Positions 34,901 to 46,900 of a DNA stretch of 50,037 nt are shown in pieces. The position numbers and the translations under genes were made by a program. The DNA is from an uncultured Kiritimatiellota bacterium (GTDB lineage: Bacteria; Verrucomicrobiota; Kiritimatiellia; RFP12; DVOR01): contig CALXMV010000017.1 of NCBI GenBank assembly GCA_944389565.1, positions 1-50,037 on the forward strand, written 5' to 3'. Under the pieces are notes generated by a model. It was not told where the DNA came from, ran no database searches, and saw only the letters and a list, made by a program, of their open reading frames with translations. Each line of letters opens with the position of its first letter. The stretch's first letter is position 1.

Positions 34901-37900
34901 CGCCGGAGAAGATGATGGTGGTCTCGGTGGTGCTGTCGGCGACGGAGGGGAAGTGGACCGTGCCGTGGGAGAACTCGACGGTGCCGCCGCCGTGGGTCAG
35001 CCTGCCCTCGAAGCCCGCGGCGAACTCGGTGACGTAGTCGGCCGTGGTGGTGTAGTCGGCCGCGTAGGCGTAGTCGTAGCGGACGCGGGTGGGATAGGTG
35101 CCGACGCCGTCGGGCATCGTCGCCTCGTCGGCGGCGGAGAGCGCGAGGGTGGTGTCGTTGAGGAAGTCGATGGCGCCGGAGACGGTGCAGGCCGCGCGGG
35201 TCGCCGCCGGCAGGGTGATGGCGTGGCCGTCGCCGTAGACGCGCAGGGCGGCGATGGCGGTGCCTTCGGGGACGTTCAGGAGCGTGGCGTCGCCCGTCAG
35301 GGTGAGCACCACGACGCTGTCCTCGCCGGGGGTCGCGCCCTCGGCCACGGGCTGGCCCTCGCCGTCCGTCCACGCGATGGTCTGCCAGTCGGTCTCGCCG
35401 CTGATTGTGCCGCGGAAGACGAGCGCGTTGGCCGCGTCGAGGTTCGCCGAAGATTCCTGGAAGAGCTGGAAGGCCGCGATGGTGCCACGGCGGCCGGAGG
35501 AGGTGTTGAAGGAACCGCTATCCGTGAAGTTGCCCCACCACGCCATCTTGAAGGTGCCGTCACCGAGGTCGGAGCGGCGCAGGCCGGGGACGATCATCAT
35601 GTTGACGCCCTCTTCGAGCGCGGTGTCGGTCCCGTTCTCGCCCCACACGTAGGCGGCGTCGACGGGCACCTCCCCCTGGACCCAGTTGCCGGTGTAGGTG
35701 CCGCCCCAGGTGTCGGTGATGTCGGTGAGAGTGCCGTCAAGGTAGGTGTAAATGCGATCATTGACACGGATCGGCAACCAGTGCTGGCAACTGGTGCTGT
35801 TGTTCGAGAAGTAGACGATCGCGGTGTAGGTGTCCCACGACTCGGGGATTTTGACGGTGAGGTTCGGGTTGCGGCCGGAATCCTTGGAGGTCGGGCGGTC
35901 GTTGGCGAAGCCGACGCAGAGCGCCTTCCCGGAGTTTCGCCCCTCGTCATAGGTGTTGTAGATGTCGAGCGTCAGGGCGCCGGAGAGGGTCGTGACAGTG
36001 GCGTTCGCGGAGGTACGCTCGCCATTGGGCACCGAGATCAGATCCATCGTGCCGTCTTTCGCGAAGTCCTCCGGCGACTCGTTCCAGTACTTGCCAAGGA
36101 CGGTGTAAGGGGCGGGGCCGGAGTTGACGGAGTCGTCCACTTGGCCGGTTCCTTTGTTGCCGCCGATGAAGTCCCAGAAGTTATAGGAGATGGTGCCGAT
36201 TTCGGAGGGATAGGCGGCGGCGGGCAGGGAGATGGTGGCGGTGGCGCCGTCGTCCGTGACGGCGACGGTGGCGGAAGCACCATAAGGGAGCGGGTCCATC
36301 CAGACGCGCACCGTCCCGGTGTCGATGGAGGCGGCGAGGAGGGGCACGACGAGCGGCTGGGTGGGCGTGATGGCACGATAGTCATCGTCCGTCAGCCACG
36401 AGCCGTCGTAGCGGAGGGTGAGGGTGCCCTCGCCGATGGTCTGCAGGAGGCCGAGCGACACGTCGCCCTGGGAGACGGTGAGGGTGGCGTCGCCTTGGAG
36501 GCCGACGAGGACGGCCGCGCCCTCGGGCGGGAGGTCGACGGTCTCGCCCGTGGAGGCGTTCGTCCAGGCGCCCGTCTGCTCCCACGCCTCGGTGCCGCGG
36601 ACGTTGCGCGTGTAGACGGCGGGCGTGTGCACGGCGGCGAGCTGCCAGCCGCCGAGGAAGCCGCGGCCGCTGGCGGCGGCCCACTCGAGGCCGGGGCCGG
36701 CGTTCGGGTCGTCCGAGTCGGAGATCTCCATCACCAGCCGGCCGTCGGAGCCGACGGTGACGGGCATCTTGATGGCGGTCTGGTTGAGCGCCTGACCGTT
36801 GGCGACGACGTTGTAGTTGGCGTGGCCCCAGGAGTTGGGGACGTGCGTGGGGTCGTAGGCGGTGACGAGGAGGTTGCCGCGCGCGTCGTAGGTGTAGAAG
36901 TTGTCCTCCAGCGAGGTGGTCAGGCGGACGGGGGAGGTCTGCACGTCGGAGTTGTTGGAGGCGTAGACGAGGACCTCGTATTTGCCGGCGGGGACGCCGG
37001 TGTAGACGACGCGGGTGGGGCCGTTGCTGAAGCCCTTCATCATGCAGTCGCCGTAGCTGGAGCGATAACTGGCGCCGCCCTGGTAGCGGATCTGGGCGGA
37101 GATGCCGGAGGCGGTGCCGTCGTCGCGCTTGAGGTCGGAAAGCGTGCCGCTGGTCAGGGCGTTGCTGTAGCTGCCGAACATCGTCCAATTCGCGCCGGCG
37201 ACCTGGTAGCCCTCGAGGCCGTAGAGCGTGGTGGCGTTGGAGCCGCCGTTGATGTTGTCCCACCCGGTGTCGATGGAGACGATCCAATCCACGACCGACA
37301 GGTCGACATTGCCGGAAAGGTAAAGGCCATCCTCCGCGGTGACCACGGAGAGCGTGAAGCCCTCGGGGACGTTGCGGATGGCGACATCGCCGGTCCAGAC
37401 GCCGCCGAGGACGCGGACGCCGGTGTCGCCGGAGACGGCCTGCCCCAGGACGTCGACGGAGACGGCCGAGGCGTCGATCGTCAGGTCGTTCGCCACATGG
37501 AGGTCGGCGACGGAGTCGGGGGCCTCCAGGGCGGCGCCGTTGGCGGGAAGGGCGTAGGTGAGGGCGGCGCCGTCGAGGTAGACGTGCGCGGCGGCGAAGT
37601 CATCGAACTCGGCAAGGACGTCGTCCCACGCGGCGGCGGATCCGAGGGTGAGGAAGGCGGTGTAGGTGCCGTCGTTGGGCCAAGTAGCGGTGGAGCCGAG
37701 GGTGTCGGACCAGTCGGTGGCCTCCTGGTTCAGAAGATCCGCGGCGGAGGAGGCGCTGTGCCAGCGCCACTTGCCGGTCACCTCGGCCATCGCCAAATCG
37801 ATCTGCCGCTCACGCAGGACGGAATCCCAGACGACGAGGTCATCGAGGAGCACGCCCTGGCCGGCCCAAGAGCTCAGACCGAAGCCATCAATCGCCGATC

Positions 37901-40900
37901 CACGGACGGTGCCGACCTGGAAGCCGGTCTGCGCCACCGAGAAGTCGCCGGAGACGGTGGCGGCCAAGGCTCCGTCGACGAAAAGGCGGATGGTGGTGGC
38001 GGAGTGGGTGAGCAAGAGGTGGTACCACGCGTCGTCGCCGCGATCGAGGGCGACGGTGGCGATCTCGGCCTTGCCATCCTCGGTGCGTTGCCAGAGGGTG
38101 AGGGTGCCGGGCTCGGCGCCGGTGGCCAGGACGAGGGAGCCCGCGGTGCCGGTCTGCGCGGAGGAACCGGCGGCCATGCCGATGAGGATGGTGTTCGTGG
38201 CGCAGACGGAGCCGCGATTCACGTAGAGCCCCATCGTCCACTCGTCGCCGGAGGCGAAGGTGAAGGTATCCCCGGGGTTGGCGGTCCACGGCTGGCCGCC
38301 GGAGAGGGCCTGGCCGTTCTCGACGCCCGTCACGGAATAGGTGGGCGAGGAGCCCGTGAGCGCCTGGGCGGCGAAGCCCGTGTCGGAGACGTCGCCATCG
38401 AAGGCCCAGTGGTGGCGCGGCGTGGGCAGGGCGGAGGTGTCGCCGACGATGGCGCCGGAGTCGATGATGGTGATGGTCGAGCCGTTGGCCTCGTAGGAAC
38501 CCTCGGGGGCGGGGTTGCCATCGACCCCCAGGAGGACGAACTCGGTGGTGGGGTCGGCGCCCTGGACGGTGAAGGTGTAGGGGAAGGGCAGGAGGTCGGC
38601 CAGGTCGCTCGCGAGCTGGATGCGGTAGGTGCCGTCGGCGGGGATGAAGCCGGCGGGGAACCAGCGGTCGAAGTCCTCGAGCGCGAGGTAGCGGATGGTG
38701 CCGTCGTCGGCGAGGGTGAAGCGCGAGACGGTGGCATCGGCCTGGGCCACGGCCATCGGGCGGGCGGAGGCAGCGGTGCCGGCGGCGCCCAAGGCGACCT
38801 CGCCGGTGGTCATCTCGGCGTAGCCCACGGTGACGACGCCCGTGCCGGGCGCGTTGAGGCGGCCACCCGTGAGGCGCAGGTCACCAATCGACTGGGCGAC
38901 GGAGGCATTGATCGCCAGCGTACCCTCGGCGATCTCGACATCGACCGTCACGCCCGTGGGAAGCGCGGTGAGGGTCTGGCTCAGGGTGCCGCGCTTGGTG
39001 AGGGCGAAGGTGTCGGAGCCCGTGGCCGCGAGGGTGCCGGTGAAGACGCCGTTGGCGAGGGCCTCGTTGGTGAAGGTGAGGCCGACGGCCTGGCCGAGGT
39101 CGAAGGTGCCCGTGCCGTCGAGGTCGCTGAGGGCGATCTCGCCCGCGTCGTCCGTGGCGCGGACGGTCGCGTCTTGGGCGATGTCGAGGCTAACGCCGCC
39201 GAGGTCGCACCCCGCGCCGATGGCCAGCGTGCCCGCGGAGACGGAGACCGTGCGCGCGCCGAGGTCGGCGCCCAGCACGGTCACCCGCCCCGTGCCGTCC
39301 TTGGTGAGCGTGCCCGTGCCGGAGACGGCGCTCGGGGCGAGGATCCAATCGTCCACGCCCTCGATAACGGAATCGGCGCTGACGGTGAGCGCGCCCGTGA
39401 ACACCCCCACAGGGGCACTGACCTGGACGGCGCCGATGCAGCCGCGGGCGGAGCCGTTCTCCCAGATATCAACGGAGAAGGTGCGGTCGGTGCGGTCGCG
39501 GAAGACCATCGTGTTCACGGCCTCGGCGACGGTCTTGCGGCCGGCGGCGGCACTACCCCAATTGCTCTCACGCCCCTCGGTGAGGACGCCATCGACGTAG
39601 GAGTAGGCGACGGACTGCCCGTCGTCGCCGCGCACGTGGCGGGCGGAGAAGACGCTGCCGTCGGTGGTGGAGTAGACGTAGACGTCGTAGGCGCCGATGG
39701 TCTCGGGGATGCTCAGCGTGACGTACTTGTCGAAACTGGTGCTACTGTCGTCCAGATAGCCCTTGAGGAAGGTGGCGCCGTTGGCATCGTTGGTCCAATG
39801 GGTGCCCTTCCACTCCGCCTCGGCGGAGAGGAAAACGGGCGCGCCGGCGAGGGTCTGCGCGTCGGCGGCCGAGCGGAAGCCAAGCGTGACGGAGCCGGTG
39901 TCGGCCGTCACCTGCGTCCAGGCATCGCCGCGCATGGGCACGAGGCCGGCAACCTCGTCGTCCGGGACTCCGCGGGCACCGTCGGCGTTGAAGTTGAGCG
40001 CGGCGACGAGGCCTTCGCCCTCGGGGTTTTCGGAGCCGCGGAGGGTACCGCCGGCCAGGTCGACGGCGTTGGCGAGGGCAGAGCCGTTGAGGTCGAGGAT
40101 GCCGCCGGCGGGGACGGTCACGAGGCCCGTGCCGAGGGTGCCGGCGCCGGCAAGGGGCAGGGTGCCCGCGACGGTGGTGCCGCCGGAGTAGGTGTTGGCG
40201 GCGTTGGTGGGCGCGACGGTCTGCCCGGCGGCGATGAGGACCGCGCCCCCGCCGACGATCTTGGCGGGGAAGGCGGCGGTGCCGTCGGCGCCCGCGCGAA
40301 GTCCGAGGGTTGCGCCCTCGGAGAGGGTGACCGCTCCTTCGCCGTAGAGCGCGGAGGCGGCGGCGGTGAGGGTGTCGGGGGCGGCGACGAGCGTGCCGGC
40401 ATCGACGGTCACGCGGTCGGCGGTCAGGGGCGCGCCCGCGAGGGTGAGGGCGGACGGGCCGTTGAGGGTGAGGCCGCCGAGGGTGAGCGCGGCGTCGAGC
40501 GTCAGGGTGGCGTCGGCGGAGACATCCAAGATCACGGTGTCGCCGGCGCCGAGGCGGTCGAGTGTGGCGGTCTGCCCCACGGGCGCGGGGGCGTCAGGGT
40601 CGGCGTCGGGGTCGGCAGGGAGCACCTGCGTGAGCGTCAGGCGGTTGGCGGCGACGTCGCCCTCCACCTCGCCGCGCCACGTGCGGACGGACAGGTCGGC
40701 ACGCTCGACGATCTGGACGGCGGCGATGCACCCGCGGCCGGGGCTGACGCGGGACGCATTGACGGAGAAGGAGGAGCCCGTGAGGTTGGCGAAGCGAATG
40801 ACGTTCTTGCCGAGCGTCGGGGTCACGTTCTGGCATTCGCCCCAGTTCACGTTGGAGGAGGCGGCCGTGGCGGTTGCCTTCCCTTCTTCCATATAATAGA

Positions 40901-43900
40901 AGGGGGAGGCCTCCCCGTTCAGGGTCAGCGAGCAGTTCTGCGTCCAGGTGTTGTCCGAATCCGAGACCATGTAGACATACGCGTCGTACGCGGCATAGGG
41001 GATGTCGGAAACGGTGACGTAGACATCGCCGTTGTTGTCGAGCAAACCGGCCTGGAAGAGCGGATAGAAGTGCGGGTTGTTGGCGAAGGGATTGATTTTG
41101 TTGCCCGAATGGGTGATGTAGGAGAGGGTGTTCCCAGCGGTGTCCTTGCCCGTCCCTTCGAGATGCGCGCCGCCCGTGGCGGTGACCCACTGGGAGCCAT
41201 CGACGGGGTGCAGGCCATAGGCCGTGCCCTGCACGAGGATCTGCGTGGCGGTGTCGTGGATGTTGAGGTTGAAGGAACGGCCGGCGTTCACCACGTCGCC
41301 GGGGCCGTCGGCCTCGAGGATGAGGGCGATGGCGGGGGCGTGATTGGTGTTGTCGGTCAGGTAGACGCCGCGGGCGAGGGCGTCGGCATCGGCATAGCTC
41401 TGGTAACGGCCGGCGAGGGATTCCGTCGTGTCGAAGGGCTCGCCGACCTTGGGGGCGGTGGCGGTGACGTAGCCGACGTAGTCGGCGGCTGGGTCGAGCT
41501 CCGGGGGGGAGGAGAAGTTGAAGGCGGTGGAGGCGGCCGCGTTGGCGGGGGTCGGCGCGGAGGTGTCGGAGACGGCGACGACGTTGCCCTCGGCGTCGAC
41601 GAGGACGAGGTGGCGGACCTCGGCGTTCACGTCGGAGCCGAAGTACCAGTTCACGGCGACGGAGCGGAGGCGGACCTTCTCGGGGAGGACGGCCGGCTTG
41701 CCGGGGCCCTCGTGGCGGAGGCCGTCGAGGCGGAGGTGGAAGCCGCCGGCCCAGGAGCCTTTGTCGGCGCGGCCGGTGACGGCATAGGGGGCGGCGACCC
41801 ACTCGCAGGCGGGGGTGCGGGTGGGCGGCATGCCGATGGCGTGGGTGGCGAGCCACGCGGCCTCCTCGGCGGTGGCCGAGAAGTTGAAGAGGCCGAACTC
41901 GTCGATGTCCAGGTTCTGGTAGTTCGTGGTGCAGACGCTGTTGACGGTGCTCGTCCCCGTGACGGCGGCGGGGATCTCATCGAAGCCGCGGCCGATGAGC
42001 AGGTGGGTGAGCTGGCCCTGGGGCACACGATTGGGGCCGTACCAGGAGCCGGCCTTCTTGCCGTCGATGTAGCAGTCGAGCCCGGCCTTGCCCGAGCCGT
42101 CGCCGGCGACGTCGCCGTTGTAGACGATCGTCACGTGCGCCCACTGGCCTTGCGGCAGGGAGTTGTAGAGACCGTAATCCGACTCCCACTGGGAGTTGTC
42201 GAAGCAGGAGAACTGGAAGGTGCCGCCGTAGCGGCCGAAACGGTAGGTCTGGTCGCCGACGACAAAGGTGAGGAAGGCGCGGCCGTTGCCCTCGTCGTCC
42301 TCGTTGATGCGCAGGAAGAAGGAGAGGGTGAAGCCGCTGGAGGAGCCGCAGCCGAGGCCGTTGGGGTTGTAGAGGTAGATGCCGTCGGAGTTCGAGTTGC
42401 TGTCCAAGCCGCCGACGCCGCGGCCGGAGCGCAGGGCGTTCGCGCCGAAGCGGCCCTCGCCCGCCGCGACGAGCCGGCGCCAACTGTCGCCCAGGTCGGA
42501 GGCGTAGCCGATGGCGCGGCCGCCGACGCCCAGATCGACGGGCGCGACGTCACGCGCCTCGCTGGGGGAGGTATCGTCGAAGTGGAAGCCGTGGAGCAGG
42601 CGAGGGACGGAGACGGGCTCGCCGACGAAGTTGACGGTGGAGCCGTTGATCTCGACGTAGTCGGCGATGGCACCGTCGGGCGTCAGGGTCGCGCCCGTGG
42701 GCAGGTTCCCGATCGCGAAGGAGAAGGTGCGGCCGGACCTGAGGAGGTCCTGCAGGTAGTCCGCGTCGAACCGGAGGGTGTAGGTGTTGCCGACGACGAG
42801 GAGGCCCTGCGGCAGGAAGCGGTCAAGGTCGGCGTCGGAGCGGATGAGGATGGCGCCGCCATTGGCGAGGGTGAGGCCCTCGACCCGCGCGGCGGCGGGC
42901 GTCTCGGCGACGGGGATGGCGGCGGCGACGGTGGCGCCGGAGGCGGTGAGGGTGCCGGCGGCCATCGTCAGGGTGACGTCAGCGGCGCCAAGGCCGGAGA
43001 GAGTCTGGTTGGAGGCGCCAGGCTTGTCGAGCGTCCAAGCGCCGTCGGCGGCGATGGCGCCGGAGAAGTCGGCGTCGCCGGAGACGGCCGCGAGGGACAG
43101 CGTGACGCCCGCGGGCAGGTCGAGCGCGCCGGAGCCGGTGAGGGCGGTGACCGCGAGGTCCCCCACCCCGTCGGCGACGGCCAGGGTGGCGTCGGAGGCC
43201 ACGTCGAGGGTCGCGGTCAGGAGGTCGCAACCCTCCTCGACGGTCAGCGTGCCGCCGGCGACGGCGAGAGTGCCCGAGACCGCCGCGTCGCGGAGGGTGA
43301 GGGCGTCGTCGCCCACGCGGAGCGTGCCCTCGCCGGAGAGCGTGCCGGAGAAGACGGCCGGGCCGCCCGCGCCGCGCGTGCGCACCTGCACGGCCGCGAT
43401 GCACCCGCGCGTCTTCGCGTAGCCACCGACCTTATAGCCCTGAAGGCCGATTTTGAGGGAGGAATCGAAATGGTCGCGCAGGACCATGACGTTGGTGCCC
43501 TCGGCGACGGTGGTCAGCCCCTCGTTGTAGTTACCCCAGTTGCCGACGGTCTGCCCGGGGTTCTCGACGGTCGTCTGCTCGCCGTCCACGTAGGTGTAAT
43601 AGCGGATGACGCCGTCGTCGCCCTGGACGGGGACGGCCGCGTAGTTGTCCGGGGCGGAGTCGGTGGAGTGGTAGACGTAGACGTCGTAGGCCTCGCCGTA
43701 GAGCAGGCGGGGCGGCGTGACGGTGACGTACTTGCCCATGAGGGTCTCGGAGTCGTCGAGGTAGCCTTTGAGGTAGGCGGTGGCGTTGTTCACTTGTTGC
43801 CAGTGGGTGGCGGACCAGACGACCGAGCCCGTGCCGGAGGAGGAGGCGCCGGAGGTGTCGATGTCGGCCTCGTCGTAGAAGGCCCAGTCGGCGACGGTGC

Positions 43901-46900
43901 CGCTCGTCTCGGTGACCTCGCACCAGAGGTCGCCATGCATGGGCACGAGGCCCTGCGCCTCCAACCCGTCGACGGAGCCGCCCTCGACGCCGCTGTTGAA
44001 GTTGATGGCGGCGACGCGGGAAGTGACGCCCTCCACGGGGACGTTGGTGAGTTCGCCGCCGGCGAGGACGAGGTCGGCGGAGCAGTCGCGGCCGGCGAGG
44101 TTGAGGGTCGCGCCCGCGGAGATGGTCGCCTCGCCCGTGCCGAGCGTGCCGTCGCCGACGTAGAGGTTCACGCCCGAGGCGAAGGTGGTGCCGCCGGAAT
44201 AGGTATTGGCGGCGTTGGCGAGGGCGACCGAGCCGTCGAGGACGACCGCGCCCTCGCCGCTCACCAGCGGCCAGAAGTAGACCGGCGTGGGCGAGGTGGG
44301 GGCGAAGACGGCGGTGGGGTTGAGGGCGACCTCCGCCTCGCCGAGGTTCGTCTCGGCGAAGGTCAGCCCAGAGATGTCGCCCGTGAGGGTGACGCCGTTG
44401 CCGACCTTGATCTGGCCGAGGGTGAGGGTGCCATCGCCGGCGGCGAGCGTGAGCGTGCCCGTGCCGTCGAGGGCCAGGCCGCCGAGGGTGGCCGCCGCGT
44501 CGAGCGTCAGCGTCGTGTCGCCCGTGAGCGTGAGCGCGACGGCATGCTCCTCCGTCAGCGAGGTGAGCGCCTGGCTGTCGCCGACGGTCACGGCGGAGAG
44601 ATCGACCGCGCCCGTGGCGAGCGTGCCGGTCAGCGGCGCGACAGGCGTGGGAGAGACCTCGACGATCTGAATGGCGGAGATGTCGCCGCGGCCAGGCTCC
44701 GAACGGTAGGTGTTGATAGTCAGGTCAGCGCCCGTGACGTCGGCAATGCGCATGACGTTCACGCCAAGCGTTGGCACGGTGTCCGAGTAAGCCGCGGTGT
44801 TGCCCCAATTGACATTGGAGGAGGAGACGGCGGCGACCTCCGCGCCCTCGGGCATGTAATAGTATTTGGTGGTGTCGCCATTGAGGAAGACGGATCCGTT
44901 CTTCGTGTAATTCCCGGAGATGCCGGCGACCATGTAGACATAGACGTCGTAGGTCTCGTAAGGGATGTTGTGAAGGGCGACCTGGACACCCGAACCCGTC
45001 AGGCCGGACGTGTTGTCGCAGAGGGCGTGTTTCAGGAGCGGATCCGAGAGCCCCATCGTGTCCATCAGGAGGGCGGTGACGTCCATCGTCACGCCCGAGG
45101 CGCCGGCGGAATCGGTGAGGGCGACGCCCGACCAATTGATGGCATCGCCGGTTGCGGTGTAGGGCCAGTTCCACGTGGACTTGTCGTAAGGGATGAGGCC
45201 GTAGGATTGGTCGTCGGCCATCGGGTTGGTGCTACCCTTGACGAAGTTGACGTTGATGGCGCGACCAGGGGTCTTGTTCACGACATCCCCGAAGTCGAGG
45301 TTCTCGGGGAGGGCGGCGGCAAGGTCGGCGGGGCGGGTGTAGGGGCCGTCGTCTTGCGTGCCGAGGGCCTCCTCGGCCTCCGCGACGGCGGCGAAGGTCA
45401 CGGTGTCGAGGGTCGTCCAGGTCGTGCCGTCATTGGAGACCTCGACGGTCCAGCCGACGGGGTCACGGTAGGCGACGTCGGCCATCGTGAGGGCGTATTC
45501 GTCGAAGAGGACGGCCTGCCCGAGGTCGAGGGTGAAGGTCATGGTGGCGCCGTAACCCCAGTATTTGGGATTGCTGGTGCCGGTGTCGTGGGTGAGGATA
45601 TTGGAGGGGCGGGCGATGCCGTTGCAGGCGATATAGTCGCGGATGATGGTGTTCTCGGGGATGACGGACTCGCCGTTCAGCGTGAGGTCGACCTTGGAGA
45701 GGGCGACGGAGACATTGCCACTGTCTTTGTCCGTGGTCTCGCGGGCCTGGAGGGTGAAACGGACGTAGCGGACGGCCTCGGGGGACTCGGCCTCGTCGGT
45801 GTTGGGATAATTGAAGGGAAAGGCGTTCTCGGTGGCCTTGCCAAGGGCGACGGCACCGGCCTTGGTGCGCAGGTTGCGCATATCCACGCGCGTCCAGGTC
45901 GTGCCGTCCTCGGAGGCGAGGACCTCCCAGGAGATGGGGTTACGGCGCTGGACGTCGGCGGTGCAGAAAGCGTAGCCGTCGATTTCCTTGACGGCGCCCA
46001 TGTCGATCTGGAACCACGGGGAGGCATTAGTGTGCCCCCATTTGTCCTCGCTCGTGCCGCCGTAAACGTCGTTGAAGAGGTTGGCGGGAGTGGAGCCGGA
46101 GGCGGTGGCGGAGAAGCCCGTGCGGTCGATCTTGACGCCACCGAGGGTGGGCCAGAACTCGGCGATTGCGACGCCTTGCTCGCCCTGTTCCTCACTTGTG
46201 GTGGACGGCGTGGCGGAATCGGAAGAATCCTTCTGCGTCTCCAGGAAGTTGACGCGGAGGTAACGGGCGGAGACGGGCTCGGCCTCGGGCTCTGGGGGGA
46301 CGATGGGTTCATCGCCGGGCTCGGGGGCGAGGACGAAGGAGATGGCGGGGGCGTACTTGGGGTGGGTCGCCTGGTAGAAGCCGCGGTCCTGGGCCTGGGC
46401 GTCCGGATAGAGCTGGATGCGGTAGCCGCGGGAGAGGGCGGTGTCGAAAGCCAGGCCGACGACGGGGGCGGCCTCCTCGCCGACGAAGTAGCCGCGGTAG
46501 TCGGCGGCGGGGTCGAGGAGCGTCCGCTCGGGGAAGGCAAAGGTGGTGGTGGCGGCCACGTTGGCGGGGGTGGGCGCGGTGACCTCGGAAACGGCCGCGA
46601 CCTTGCCCTCGGCATCGACGAGGACGAGGCGGCGGATGTTGGCATTGTCCCCACCGCGATCGCCGCCGAACATCCAGTTCACGGCGGCGGAGCGGAGGGA
46701 GACGCGCGACAGGGTCGCGACGGAGGCGGGGGCGCGGTCGCCGAGGTGGCGCAGGCCGTTCAGGCGCACGTAGAAGCCGCCGTTCGCGCCGGCGCAGTCG
46801 GCGACGGTGGCGCCGGAGGTGACGCTCTGGGCGATGGCGGCCCATTCCTCGGTGGAGGCGCGGGTGGGGGGCATGCCGACGGGGTTTTGCGCCAGCCACG

